Counted from the stretch's first letter, positions 15,794-25,168 are shown. The stretch: 58,583 bases of DNA from Shewanella kaireitica (GCF_023284045.1 NZ_JAKIKQ010000025.1:1-58583), one strand, 5' to 3'. Notes: a model not told the origin generated them from the letters alone. Made by a program: numbers and translations.

Positions 15794-17974
15794 TTACATT
15801 TGATCCTTACGCGCTTTGTGAAGCTTTTTGTAACTTTCAATCAATCTTAAATGCGGTTCAATTCCTTCGAGCTTCATACTGGTTTCAGTCAATCCATAGA
15901 ACTTAACCTCACCGGTAATCGAACCAACCACATTATCCATCACCTCTTTACCAAACATTCTATTAAAGTTGTGAATAAAGTGCTCAAGCTCTAGTTCTTC
16001 GTCCATTGCAACTTCAAGCACAGCGCTCACAGCTTGATAGAATAAACCGCGTTCAACCGTATTATCGTTGTATTGTAAGAACTCAGCCACCAATTCCATG
16101 GCATCTTCAAGCTCACCCAGAGCTAAGTAGATAAGGATTTTAAGTTCAACAATCGTTAACTGGCCCCAAGGCGTATTTTCATCAAATACAATGCCGATTA
16201 ACGTCGGTATATCAGTTTGATTATCGAGTTGGCTCTCTTCAAGTCGCTCAACCAAATCAGCCAGTGCCTCTTCACCTAAGCGATGCAGATTAAGGATATC
16301 TTCACGGTAGTGCAGTGATTTGTTGGTATTATCCCAGATAAGATCTTCAACGGGATAAACTTCTGAGTAATCAGGTACTAAGATACGGCAAACTGATGCG
16401 CCGAGTTGATCAAACTCTGCAATGTAAGCCTCTTTACCAATTTCAGCCAAGATACCAAACAGGCTCTCTGTTTCTTCTTCGTTAGTGCCAGAAAAATCCC
16501 ATTCACAAAAGTCATAGTCAGATTTATTGCTAAAGAAACGCCATGAGATAACACCCGTGGAGTCGATAAAATGATCGACAAAATTTTCTGGTTCAGTCAC
16601 CGCCATGCTATCAAACGTCGGTTTTGGCACATCATTCAAGCCTTCAAAACTACGACCTTGCAGCAGTTCGGTTAGGCTTCGCTCTAACGCGACTTCAAAA
16701 CTAGGGTGAGCACCAAATGACGCAAAGACGCCGCCAGTACGGGGGTTCATCAAGGTCACGCACATCACAGGGAATTGGCCACCAAGCGACGCATCTTTAA
16801 CAACGACAGGGAAACCTTGCGCCTCAAGTCCTTCTATGCCCGCTAAGATACTAGGAAACTTCTCTAGCACTGCCATAGGCACTTCTGGTAATACAATCTC
16901 TTGCTCAATGATCTGCCTTTTAACCGCACGCTCAAAAATCTCTGACAAGCACTGAACTTTAGCTTCAGCCAAGTTATTACCTGCGCTCATGCCGTTACTT
17001 AAGAAAAGGTTTTCAATTAGATTAGATGGAATGTACACCGTCTCGCCATCCGAATGGCGTACATAAGGAATTGAGCAGATCCCACGCTCAATCATACCCG
17101 AGTTCGTATCAATCAGGTTTGAGCCAGCCAGCTCACCATCTGGGTTATAAATCTCTAGACAGTGTTTATCTAAAATGCCAGCAGGTAGTGAATCATCCTC
17201 TTCCAGTTCAAACCATTTCTCATTCGGATAATGCACAAACTCGCTATTGGCGATCTCCTCACCAAAGAACTGATCATTATAAAAGAAATTACAGTTTAAA
17301 CGTTCAATGAATTCACCAAGGGCCGAACATAATGCGCTTTCTTTAGTTGCACCTTTACCATTGGTAAAACACATAGGCGATGCCGCGTCTCGAATATGTA
17401 AAGACCACACGTTTGGAATTATGTTACGCCATGATGAGATCTCAATCTTCATCCCCAACTCAGCGAGCATCGCGGTCATGTTTGAGATAGTTTGCTCTAA
17501 TGGCAAGTCTTTACCCAATATGTAGGTACTTGCATCTGCATCCGCTTGACCCATTAACATCGCATTGGCGTCGGTATCGAGATTTTCTACCGTTTCAATT
17601 TTAAACTCAGGGCCAGTCTGAACCACTTTTTTAACCGTACAACGATCAATCGAACGTAAGATACCGGTTCTATCTTTTTCAGAAATGTTTTCAGGGAGTT
17701 CGACTTGTATTTGAAAGATTTGGTTATAACGATCTTCAGGGTCAACTATATTGTTCTGCGACAAACGAATATTATCGGTCGGAATATCTCTAGCCTTGCA
17801 GTACACCTTAATGAAATAAGCAGCGCATAGTGCTGAAGACGCTAAGAAGTAATCGAATGGACTAGGTGCAGAACCATCACCTTTATAACGAATAGGCTGA
17901 TCGGCGGTGACGGTAAAATCATCGAACTTGGCTTCAAGTCTAAGATTATCGAGAAAGTTTACTTTGATTTCCAT
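15794..17974 (-). CDS. OsmC-YcaO fusion protein
   Basis: A 726-aa cytoplasmic protein. Residues 1 to about 140 are an OsmC/Ohr-like domain with two cysteines (SALCAAYF near 49 and DRCTVKK near 128) in the positions of the peroxide-reactive pair. From about 160 a YcaO domain follows, with GKGATKESALCSALGEFIERL and LAEAKVQCLSEIFERAVKR, the ATP-binding helices of the family, and FASFGAHPSFEVALERSLTELLQG. E. coli YcaO lacks the OsmC part; it is linked to beta-methylthiolation of ribosomal protein S12. The C-terminal 130 residues look helical, as in E. coli YcaO. Single-gene unit with its own terminator. The fused form links a thiol/peroxide domain to an ATP-dependent backbone-activating domain; its substrate is not known. 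Confidence 0.9.
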   Translation of the reverse strand: MEIKVNFLDNLRLEAKFDDFTVTADQPIRYKGDGSAPSPFDYFLASSALCAAYFIKVYCKARDIPTDNIRLSQNNIVDPEDRYNQIFQIQVELPENISEKDRTGILRSIDRCTVKKVVQTGPEFKIETVENLDTDANAMLMGQADADASTYILGKDLPLEQTISNMTAMLAELGMKIEISSWRNIIPNVWSLHIRDAASPMCFTNGKGATKESALCSALGEFIERLNCNFFYNDQFFGEEIANSEFVHYPNEKWFELEEDDSLPAGILDKHCLEIYNPDGELAGSNLIDTNSGMIERGICSIPYVRHSDGETVYIPSNLIENLFLSNGMSAGNNLAEAKVQCLSEIFERAVKRQIIEQEIVLPEVPMAVLEKFPSILAGIEGLEAQGFPVVVKDASLGGQFPVMCVTLMNPRTGGVFASFGAHPSFEVALERSLTELLQGRSFEGLNDVPKPTFDSMAVTEPENFVDHFIDSTGVISWRFFSNKSDYDFCEWDFSGTNEEETESLFGILAEIGKEAYIAEFDQLGASVCRILVPDYSEVYPVEDLIWDNTNKSLHYREDILNLHRLGEEALADLVERLEESQLDNQTDIPTLIGIVFDENTPWGQLTIVELKILIYLALGELEDAMELVAEFLQYNDNTVERGLFYQAVSAVLEVAMDEELELEHFIHNFNRMFGKEVMDNVVGSITGEVKFYGLTETSMKLEGIEPHLRLIESYKKLHKARKDQM

Positions 17975-18102
17975 TAAATAATGTCCAGAGTCGTGCGCAG
18001 TAAATAGGCTAGCGTGTCTTTATATAGGGAATTATCGGTGTTTTTAAGGCAATAGTCTTGGGTTAATTAGCAAAAAACACTAATTAGATCACTAACAGAA
18101 CC

Positions 18103-18177
18103 TCATAGACTATTAATGAGCAGTTTCCATACCGCTACCACTGCTAGAATAGCCACCAGATTAAAAAAGTAAGTCAT
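18103..18177 (-). CDS. Possible 24-aa membrane peptide
   Basis: A short ORF reading MTYFFNLVAILAVVAV and then WKLLINSL, which would be a single membrane helix. It follows the FUSC gene by 23 nt on the same strand. The ribosome site is poor, so it may be chance. Confidence 0.25.
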   Translation of the reverse strand: MTYFFNLVAILAVVAVWKLLINSL

Positions 18178-18200
18178 ACAAAAGTAACAACCAGCGTTTT

Positions 18201-19985
18201 CTAGCTTATGGGCTTTACAGCAACCAACTCTTGTCTCCATTGATGCAATTCAAAAAAACAGACTACGGTAGCGACAAGCTGATCTTTATCACAAATCCTA
18301 GCGTTATCTAGCTGCTGCAAATATTCAGCAGCCTTCTCAGAGCTATCGAACTGCTCCAGCAAATTAGCCATATTGAGCCCAACAGTAACCAGCTTTTCAT
18401 TAGCACGAAGTGCCAATATTCCTTTGGTCGTTTCAATATTACACAGTTGTTTTCTTTTTTGATCGATATTGAATCCTTGCAGCTGACTTATCTGCAAGCG
18501 ACGCTGCATCTGTACCACAAAGTATTTTGAGGGTTTTACTATTTTGTAGTGCACTGCTTTAGCTGTATTCTTTTGAATCGACTCTATTGATAATCTCGCG
18601 ATGTACTCCTGACTAGGTTCTGGGATCAACATAAAGCCTAACCACAACTGCAATGCCGTTATAAGATGTACTAAGGCATTATTAAAACTGGTGATAGGAT
18701 CAAAAACAGCCAAATTATTAAGTCCCAACGCGGACAGGAAAAAAACGGTACCAAACAGGATAATGGGAGTTTTTGGGCCAGCCCTGGTAAGTAATACACC
18801 ACTGACAAATCCCGCACCGAATAAAACTAACAATAGCCACTGCCATATCGGAATAGCTAAAAACAGACTATTAGCGAATAAAAAACCTAAGCTTGAACCA
18901 AGAATCGCGGCGATAAGGAAGTTTTTAAGTTGTTTAGTGAAACCTATTTGAGTAGAAAAAATTGAGATAAATATACAACCTAGCAACAAAGCTGCTGGCG
19001 CACTTTGGAAACCGGAAAAGTACCAATATAATAACGATAAAGAGAGAACCCAAAATACCCGAGAAGCTGCAATGATAACTATTTGCCAGTTAGTTGGAGT
19101 CAAACTCTTAAGTCTACGATTACTCGTCTTTGGGATCTTTCTCGACGACATGAGTTGTTTATAGGCAACGCGATAATCCTTTATCAAGCGCTCTACTTTT
19201 TCGTCCAGCAATAACTGTGACGTAGCCGATAATGGTACAGTATTAGCGGTGTCTGACAACTCAGTAGCTAACAACAATTTTGATAATGCAAGCTCCAAAC
19301 TATTAGCATGAAAACCAATTTTTACTGATTCAATGGATGCGGGGACTAAAGTCTCTAACGCTTGTAAAATATCTAATTGGTAGCGGTTATCCTTGATTGT
19401 CTCCTTGGTTATTTTCATCAACTTTTCTAACTGTGCATACAACTTTTTTACTTCATAATTAGGTTTAGTTCCCAGAGTGGCGAAAAAGGAAAACAGGATC
19501 CCTAGACTGACTTCAGAGACTCGATTTGCAATCGTCTGCAACATATCTTGCGAGTCACTGACCAACAAGCCATTAATGGCAATTAGAATGAATGTCGAAC
19601 AAGTGACGTTAAATATATAACGCTCATTATTTTTTCGTAGTAACGAAGGTAAGATAAGAGCCGCTGTGATAAAAGCAACGCCAAAAGAAAACAACCATGG
19701 ATCATTGATAAGATAGTTATAAGCAAGAATACCTAGCGGTACAGCGAGTATAGTGCCTTTTAAACGAGAAAGTCCCCTATCAATCACGCCTCCAAAACTG
19801 CCTACTAAAGTAATTAATAGCGCTGTCGTTGTCGCCCAAGCAGGACTTTCTAAATCTAAATACATTGCCGTTAATGTACAGCCAGACAATGCCAAACCCA
19901 TTCTAATGCCAGCCATGATTTCGACATTAGTAAAATCCGGAATTAACCAACGCCAACTTGAGGTCTTACTTGGTGACAGTGCCAT
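18201..19985 (-). CDS. FUSC-family (AaeB-like) inner-membrane efflux protein
   Basis: A 594-aa inner-membrane protein with the FUSC layout: an N-terminal block of about five or six hydrophobic segments (to about 165), a long soluble helical part, a second membrane block (about 310-440) and a C-terminal soluble tail. The family exports aromatic carboxylic acids (AaeB, fusaric acid resistance). It is the third gene of a DUF1656-fusion protein-FUSC operon, sharing one base with the stop of the upstream gene. AaeAB pumps p-hydroxybenzoate-type acids; the substrate here is inferred only from that similarity. No LysR-type AaeR gene is adjacent. Confidence 0.85.
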   Translation of the reverse strand: MALSPSKTSSWRWLIPDFTNVEIMAGIRMGLALSGCTLTAMYLDLESPAWATTTALLITLVGSFGGVIDRGLSRLKGTILAVPLGILAYNYLINDPWLFSFGVAFITAALILPSLLRKNNERYIFNVTCSTFILIAINGLLVSDSQDMLQTIANRVSEVSLGILFSFFATLGTKPNYEVKKLYAQLEKLMKITKETIKDNRYQLDILQALETLVPASIESVKIGFHANSLELALSKLLLATELSDTANTVPLSATSQLLLDEKVERLIKDYRVAYKQLMSSRKIPKTSNRRLKSLTPTNWQIVIIAASRVFWVLSLSLLYWYFSGFQSAPAALLLGCIFISIFSTQIGFTKQLKNFLIAAILGSSLGFLFANSLFLAIPIWQWLLLVLFGAGFVSGVLLTRAGPKTPIILFGTVFFLSALGLNNLAVFDPITSFNNALVHLITALQLWLGFMLIPEPSQEYIARLSIESIQKNTAKAVHYKIVKPSKYFVVQMQRRLQISQLQGFNIDQKRKQLCNIETTKGILALRANEKLVTVGLNMANLLEQFDSSEKAAEYLQQLDNARICDKDQLVATVVCFFELHQWRQELVAVKPIS

Positions 19986-20845
19986 TATTCAATAACTACT
20001 GAAGCGGTTGACCCGGAAAACAGGTGCAACTCCTGCACTCGTTGCTGATCATCAAAAACAATGGTAACAGGCACTCGTTGCGCTAATCTTATCCAAGGGA
20101 ATGTTTGCTGTACATCTGGTAACTGTTGGCTCCCTTTTGTCACATTGTTATTATTGATCCCGCGCGCAATACTGACCACAGTCCCCTTCAGAATAATGTC
20201 GTCTCGCCCCATCAAACGTATTCTGGCTTTTTGTCCAGACGCTAACTCTTTTATGCGCGTTTCTTCAAAATAGGCTTTTACAGTAAAGCTATTAAGATCA
20301 ATAAGCGCCAATACCTGCTGTCCAGGTGTAACTACCTGACCACGGGTAAAGTCCAGTTCCGATATGTAACCAGCATGAGGTGCATAAATTTTTGTACGCT
20401 CAATGTTGAGTTTTGCTTGGGAAAGATCTGCTGTTAACACTTTAATCTGGGCTTGTTGCTCTTTTACCGAAGTATTCGCTTTCTCTCGATCGTCTTCAGA
20501 TACCAAATTACCGGGGATCCCCAATAAACGCAGTTCTTCATCTTGCAAGAGCTTTAACTGATACTCCCCCTGCTCTAACGCGGCTGTCGCTTTAGCTAAG
20601 GCAATAACTTGGTCTTCACCCTTTAATTCAAACAGTAACTGGCCTTTATCCACTTTATCATCAGTTTTAACGTGTATCTGTTGCACCTGACCGGCAATTT
20701 GACTAGCAATATGAGAAATATCAGCATGAACACGCGCATCACGCGTCCAGGGGGAAACCATATAGAAAACCCATAGGTAATAACTAAACCCAATGGCTGC
20801 TAATACCAAAATAATAGTCATCACTAAGGCTCTATCTATTTTCAT
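19985..20845 (-). CDS. Membrane fusion protein, AaeA/HlyD-like
   Basis: A 286-aa periplasmic adaptor anchored by an N-terminal helix (LVMTIILVLAAIGFSYYLWV). It has YMVSPWTRDARVHADI, typical of AaeA/EmrA-type adaptors, followed by two lipoyl halves (IAGQVQQIHVKTDDKVDKGQLLF and IYAPHAGYISEL, quoted in part) around a coiled-coil hairpin of about 65 residues. I choose the ATG at 20845, whose ATGA overlaps the stop of the DUF1656 gene and has AGGG before it; a longer frame to 20905 would overlap that gene by 60 nt. It couples the FUSC protein to an outer-membrane channel not found here. Confidence 0.88.
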   Translation of the reverse strand: MKIDRALVMTIILVLAAIGFSYYLWVFYMVSPWTRDARVHADISHIASQIAGQVQQIHVKTDDKVDKGQLLFELKGEDQVIALAKATAALEQGEYQLKLLQDEELRLLGIPGNLVSEDDREKANTSVKEQQAQIKVLTADLSQAKLNIERTKIYAPHAGYISELDFTRGQVVTPGQQVLALIDLNSFTVKAYFEETRIKELASGQKARIRLMGRDDIILKGTVVSIARGINNNNVTKGSQQLPDVQQTFPWIRLAQRVPVTIVFDDQQRVQELHLFSGSTASVVIE

Positions 20846-21060
20846 GCCGGCCACCCTAGTAATGTAATACGACCAAAATGAACTAAAGTAATTGTTAGAA
20901 TCCAAGTCGATACGGCTACGTAACCACTTAATTCAATTGGAATGGCAATAATATGGAAGAAATTTGATTTTCTAGCTGACAACCAAAAAACTGAGCCCCA
21001 AAAAAATGTTACAAAAAATGGGGTAACGTAAAGGCTACCAAACAACGAAGTTTCGAACAT
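20842..21060 (-). CDS. DUF1656 (AaeX-like) small membrane protein
   Basis: A 72-aa protein with two hydrophobic helices (about 8-30 and 43-65) and the family-type start SLFGSLYVTPFFVTFFWG. In aromatic-acid efflux operons this gene precedes the adaptor and the FUSC pump, as here. It is the first gene of the operon, with AAGGAA before the ATG, and it overlaps the adaptor start by ATGA. Function is unknown even in E. coli (AaeX). Confidence 0.82.
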   Translation of the reverse strand: MFETSLFGSLYVTPFFVTFFWGSVFWLSARKSNFFHIIAIPIELSGYVAVSTWILTITLVHFGRITLLGWPA

Positions 21061-21730
21061 AAAGACATTCCTTATCAGTAACTGCTCAGTGGTAATAGAT
21101 TTAGAAGTTGATGAGTAGAACAGTTAGAGCTCTTGCTAAACAACTTCCTATTAAAGGTATAGACTTAATACCTTACAAATGCTCAACTTTTTCAGCTAAC
21201 CACATCATTACTTAAGTAGAATTATCTTTAAAATTGACTCAGATAACATTATGGGTAGCTGAAATTTATGGTTAGCGATAGAGGGAGCTGAAAACACCTG
21301 TCTGTAAATGAGAAATGCACAAAATGTGCAACGAAGATGACTACCTAAGGTGACTCGGTGCGACCATAGTCAGTAAAACCGAAAACATACTGGCATCAGG
21401 CGTTATCGAGGGGCAGGTAAACAGAAATATTTCAATTAGATGCTGGCAACATGTTACCAAGACATCTGGCTAAACAATTCTGTTGAAATCTAATTAGAGG
21501 ATTTGGATCACATAGTACTGAAAAAATGACCCTCTAAATGATAGCTTTACAGCAAGGGCTACTCTTATCCTTTATCGTACGATTAGCATTTACTATCTAT
21601 TACTAGGTTATAGGGGCATACTGAACCAGCAGTAACTAGATAGGCTTTTATCCTAAGAGTCCTAAGTTACCAACGTCCAAATGTGTAATTATGTTTAGTA
21701 AGGGCGTATAAGTGAAAGGTAGATAGCATT
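21061..21730. other. Long intergenic region upstream of the efflux operon
   Basis: No protein gene is supported in these 670 bases. They hold a 15-bp perfect palindrome at 21316-21330 and should carry the divergent promoters of the efflux operon (minus) and the small lysine-rich gene (plus). No RNA gene is recognised. Confidence 0.5.
21316..21330. promoter_or_regulatory. Palindrome TGCACA-AAA-TGTGCA
   Basis: Perfect 6-bp arms around three A bases, 256 bp upstream of the DUF1656 start. Candidate operator for the aromatic-acid-type efflux operon. The protein that binds is unknown. Confidence 0.35.
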
Positions 21731-21847
21731 ATGAGTAAAGGACAAGACAGTAAAAAGAACGTCAAAAAACAGCCACTTTTAACTGCTAAAGAAAAGAAAG
21801 CAGCTAAGGCCGCGAAAAAGTCTGCAACTAAATCATCAGTAATCTAA
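21731..21847 (+). CDS. Small lysine-rich protein (38 aa)
   Basis: A 38-aa product beginning MSKGQDSKKNVKKQPLLTAK, with a KEKKAAKAAKK run and a short SSVI end. It is strongly basic with no hydrophobic part. AAAGGTAG precedes the ATG by about 9 nt and a terminator-like hairpin follows, so it has the marks of a complete single-gene unit. Small proteins of this general form occur in gammaproteobacteria, without a known role; nucleic-acid or ribosome binding would fit the charge. Confidence 0.7.
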   Translation: MSKGQDSKKNVKKQPLLTAKEKKAAKAAKKSATKSSVI

Positions 21848-21856
21848 GCGCTAACT

Positions 21857-21880
21857 GGCCATCGTTAGAAATCGATGGCC
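21857..21880 (+). terminator. Terminator after the small lysine-rich gene
   Basis: GGCCATCG, 8-nt loop, CGATGGCC, then TTTAC. Stem is strong, T run short. Confidence 0.6.
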
Positions 21881-21911
21881 TTTACAAACAGCATGTTAAT
21901 CCCAATATCTA

Positions 21912-22196
21912 CTAAGCTTCTCTTTCTACCCGGCATTCATAAGATCCCATCTCAAACTCTCGGCAGATCCAAGGCCTATTTTCGTAAATGGAACACATCA
22001 AAGTTTCCCTATCGAGAGCGGCGCACCAACCATCATCTAAACGCAGCATTGTTTCTGCACCCCATTCATCGGTAGCGATATAGGTTTCTGGTACGCCAGT
22101 ATCAGTGATTATCATCACTTCCAACCGACAGCAACATGCTTGGCAGTTAGAACAAGTGACTTCAGGTTCAGATACGTTCTTAATGTTAATGGTCAT
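21912..22196 (-). CDS. YkgJ-type cysteine-cluster protein
   Basis: A 94-aa protein of the zinc- or iron-binding YkgJ/UPF0153 family. It has the two cysteine blocks: CSNCQACCCRLEV near 15-27, and CSIYENRPWICREFE near 67-81, with one more Cys between. Members are thought to bind a metal cluster; no reaction is known. The ATG at 22196 is preferred over a GTG three codons earlier, although neither has a strong ribosome site. It is a single gene. Confidence 0.82.
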   Translation of the reverse strand: MTINIKNVSEPEVTCSNCQACCCRLEVMIITDTGVPETYIATDEWGAETMLRLDDGWCAALDRETLMCSIYENRPWICREFEMGSYECRVEREA

Positions 22197-22274
22197 GCGG
22201 TTCACAATATTGAATAATCGTACATTTTACCTCATGTAAGCAAAATTAAACATGACCTTAAATTAATAACCATG

Positions 22275-22308
22275 AGCGCTATATACCGAACGCCACAAGG
22301 ATAGCGCT
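22275..22308. other. Inverted repeat AGCGCTAT/ATAGCGCT
   Basis: An 8-bp perfect stem with an 18-nt loop in the gap between the oxygenase stop and the YkgJ-type gene. T-rich sequence follows only on the plus strand, so it is not a clear terminator for the minus-strand oxygenase gene. Confidence 0.35.
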
Positions 22309-22388
22309 TTATTATTGAACTACAGTCTGTCTTTGATTGAACAATCCAAAGTTCTCCATTTCCTCATAAATTGTTACCAAAACAAACG

Positions 22389-23171
22389 CTATAGCTCGAA
22401 CAACACGTCAGTGCGGATAATATATTTAACACCTTTAGTGATTGGCACCGAGCTATGGATACAGTGCAGCGGGTGCATTCCGTGTGGAAAACACAAAACG
22501 CTACCGGCGGGGATTCTAATATCCACATTGTTGACTTTGTCACCCGGTTTTGCGGGCTTTGAAGCATTTTCAGCATTAACCAAGAACCGGGTCTCTCCGC
22601 CCTCAAAATCTTCACTCAATAGTATCAAGAACGTCATTTGGCTAAACCGATCTGGATAAGCATTAGCAATGAGTTGATTATCTATAACACGACTCCCGGG
22701 CCATGCGCCGTCGGAATGCGGCTTAAAGTAATCCTCTTGTCCATATCGATAGAATCGAAAGCGGGCGTTTATCCCTAACGCTTTACTGCCATTAAAAATA
22801 TCTTGTCTATCATCCATTAAGTGCTCAATACGTTGCCAGATCAATCTATCCGTCTGTTCATCTACAATCCATGTAAGGCTATCGTTATGGCGAACACTTC
22901 TCGGTAACGAAACAGCTGCATCTGGTAAGAATTCAAGTTGTTCACTAATTTCGATAAGATTAGTGCACTCAGTTTTAGATAGCACATTGAGCAATTGAAA
23001 TGCGCCAGGCACCTCTTGCAACTCCTTTCGCCCTACCTGCATCGAAGAATATTCAACACTTAAATTGGCTGGGTTTTTATTAGTGTTGCCCCATGCTGGT
23101 AATGCTGGATGCTCTGCACCTGGCTCTAATGCAGCAACAAAGAAGGATTCAGGTCTATTTTCTAGATTCAT
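22389..23171 (-). CDS. 2-oxoglutarate/Fe(II)-dependent oxygenase (prolyl 4-hydroxylase-like)
   Basis: A 260-aa cytoplasmic oxygenase. The iron triad is visible: H and D in FKPHSDGAW near 153-156, and the distal H in LHCIHSSVPITKGVKYIIR near 238; the K/R of that last stretch binds 2-oxoglutarate. FRFYRYGQEDYF before the first His and DFEGGETRFL between are typical of the P4Hc domain. The substrate is unknown. The ATG at 23171 follows a weak site. It is a single gene between the YkgJ-type gene and the aldehyde dehydrogenase. Confidence 0.85.
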   Translation of the reverse strand: MNLENRPESFFVAALEPGAEHPALPAWGNTNKNPANLSVEYSSMQVGRKELQEVPGAFQLLNVLSKTECTNLIEISEQLEFLPDAAVSLPRSVRHNDSLTWIVDEQTDRLIWQRIEHLMDDRQDIFNGSKALGINARFRFYRYGQEDYFKPHSDGAWPGSRVIDNQLIANAYPDRFSQMTFLILLSEDFEGGETRFLVNAENASKPAKPGDKVNNVDIRIPAGSVLCFPHGMHPLHCIHSSVPITKGVKYIIRTDVLFEL

Positions 23172-23277
23172 AACATTTCTACTTTATTTTGATTTCGTAC
23201 AACAAATAAGAAGTGACTTCTATTTGCCATGAATTATATTGTTACAAATATACGCACATGCATGCCGCACTTAGCGC

Positions 23278-24609
23278 TTACTTGCTGAGTACTCTTACTT
23301 GCGCAAACTGTCGATGACCCGCAGCGCCTCCATGAAAGCCAAATCCACTTTGTTTGGCACCCACCCACGGGCCTGCGCCACCGCCGCCTTGGTTAACGCC
23401 GACCATTCCGGCCTCCATTTGCTCAGCAATACCTGCTGCACCAGCGCCACCGAATACCGATGCACTCAATCCATACGGGCTATCGTTGGCTCGCTCTATA
23501 GCTTGAGAAATATCATTAAAGCGGCTAACAGCGACTACAGGGCCAAAAGTTTCATCTTGTTCTAGCAACATATCAGCAGTGATGCTGGCTACGACGGTAG
23601 GCTGAATAAATGGCGGTTGATAATCAGCGTGGCCTAACAAAAATCGGGCACCTTTTAACTCAGCATCTTTAAGATGAGCGACAATCTTACTGTGCTGTTT
23701 AGCATTAACAATTGGACCAATATTGACACCTGGTTTATCCCAAGCACCTACTTGATATCGGCTTGCTAATGACACTACCTTTTGCTCAAACTCATCAGCA
23801 ATGCGCTCATCGACGTAAATACGCTCAGTGGACGTGCACATCTGTCCGGCATTTTCAAACGAGCTCGCAACAGCAAATTGCACCGCTTTATCAATATCTG
23901 CACTAACCATCACTATCATGGGATCGTTACCCCCAAGCTCCATGACTAACCTTTTAAGAGATGATGCGGCACTAGACATAATGTGTTTACCGGCAGCTAA
24001 TGAACCCGTAAAGGCCACCATATTGATATCACTGTTCACTAATGCTTTACCTGTATCAGCACCGCCATGGGCTATCTGTAATAAACCATCAGGCAGTACT
24101 TTATTTAGCGTTTTGACAAACAAATCTGCAACCAAGGGCGTTTCTTCTGACGGCTTTAAAATAACGCTATTACCAGCCATTAGTGCGGGCAGTAGTAAGT
24201 TATTTGCCATTGCCAATGGGTAGTTCCATGGGGAGATCACAGCAACAATACCTAAAGCACGATATTGAAGCTCACTGCCATGTCCAAGAGGTTCGCTTTG
24301 TAGTGATGCAGCGATCTCCTGGCAAAAGTATTGGGCATTCTGCACAGCGCCCCCCGCCTCGTAACTTGCGCGCCTAAAATCCTTACCCATCTCTTGACTT
24401 ATTAATAACCCCAAGGACTCTTGCACAGTGCCTAGATGCTTATAAGCGGCCACTATCCGTTGTTGTCGCTCAATCAAAGATTGCGTAGCCCAATTTTTCT
24501 GCGCTGATTTAGCCTTTTTAACCAAAATTGCTATTTGTTGCTCACTGGTTGTAGATACTTTACCAATTGCTTTTTTATCTATGGGATCGTAGGAGATAAG
24601 TACTGACAT
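23278..24609 (-). CDS. NAD(P)-dependent aldehyde dehydrogenase
   Basis: A 443-aa enzyme oxidising an aldehyde to the acid. The catalytic Glu is in RLVMELGGNDPMIV and the catalytic Cys in ENAGQMCTSTERI; VISPWNYPLA and FTGSLAAGK form the cofactor site, and EETFGP-type EQDETFGPVVAV follows. The short length and overall pattern suit the succinate-semialdehyde dehydrogenase branch, but the substrate is open. The ATG at 24609 is chosen for its AAGGA 8 nt upstream; the frame extends 21 codons further without such a site. The divergent HxlR-type regulator gene next door probably controls it, perhaps sensing reactive aldehydes. Confidence 0.9.
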   Translation of the reverse strand: MSVLISYDPIDKKAIGKVSTTSEQQIAILVKKAKSAQKNWATQSLIERQQRIVAAYKHLGTVQESLGLLISQEMGKDFRRASYEAGGAVQNAQYFCQEIAASLQSEPLGHGSELQYRALGIVAVISPWNYPLAMANNLLLPALMAGNSVILKPSEETPLVADLFVKTLNKVLPDGLLQIAHGGADTGKALVNSDINMVAFTGSLAAGKHIMSSAASSLKRLVMELGGNDPMIVMVSADIDKAVQFAVASSFENAGQMCTSTERIYVDERIADEFEQKVVSLASRYQVGAWDKPGVNIGPIVNAKQHSKIVAHLKDAELKGARFLLGHADYQPPFIQPTVVASITADMLLEQDETFGPVVAVSRFNDISQAIERANDSPYGLSASVFGGAGAAGIAEQMEAGMVGVNQGGGGAGPWVGAKQSGFGFHGGAAGHRQFAQVRVLSK

Positions 24610-24764
24610 AATTATTATCCTTGGACTTACGCGATGTTTATCAGCGCTATTTATGTTTGGTAGTTGCTGCATATTTTGCTAGAGTGGGAAACAAATGCAA
24701 CCAGTATACTTTTAGTAACCACGCTAGCATGGCTATGAAAAATATTAAAAAATGAATAAATACA

Positions 24765-25100
24765 ATGGTTAATAATAAAGAATTAAATTTAAACGGTTGC
24801 GATGAACCTTGCTCTATAGAGCGAGGAATGCGTATTCTTGGTGGAAAGTGGAAAGCTTCTATCTTGTGGCACTTAAAAGATGGGCCGGTACGCTTTAACG
24901 AACTGTCTCGTATGCTCGGTGGTGCAAGCAAGAAAATGGTCGATCAACGTCTTAAAGAGTTAGAGGTTCAGGGCTTGGTGACTCGAGAAGTGATCTGCGA
25001 TCGGCCTATCGCAGTCACTTATGAAATTACCGAGTTTGGCCGTACTGCTTTAGACATTTTGGAAAAGCTCAAGGATTGGACTGAGGAGAGCGATTTTTAG
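24765..25100 (+). CDS. HxlR-family winged-helix regulator
   Basis: A 111-aa MarR/HxlR-type DNA-binding protein. It has the family start CSIERGMRILGGKWKASILW (the conserved Cys near 16), the recognition helix GGASKKMVDQRLKEL and the wing VTYEITEFGRTA. Members respond to aldehydes or thiol stress in several bacteria. Its divergent position 155 bp from an aldehyde dehydrogenase suggests it controls that gene. It ends at a bidirectional terminator shared with prpF. Confidence 0.9.
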   Translation: MVNNKELNLNGCDEPCSIERGMRILGGKWKASILWHLKDGPVRFNELSRMLGGASKKMVDQRLKELEVQGLVTREVICDRPIAVTYEITEFGRTALDILEKLKDWTEESDF

Positions 25101-25131
25101 GTTAATCCTTATCAAGGCAAATTAGACAACA

Positions 25132-25168
25132 AAAAACCGCATAACCTTTTAAAGGCAATGCGGTTTTT
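25132..25168. terminator. Bidirectional terminator between the HxlR gene and prpF
   Basis: AAAAACCGCAT ... ATGCGGTTTTT, an 11-bp stem flanked by A and T runs, with a nested CCTTT/AAAGG in the loop. Confidence 0.85.

Noticed and set aside
22315..22659. 114-aa open frame opposite the 2OG-Fe(II) oxygenase
   Set aside because: It is antisense to the conserved iron-binding part of the oxygenase gene and has no supporting signals.
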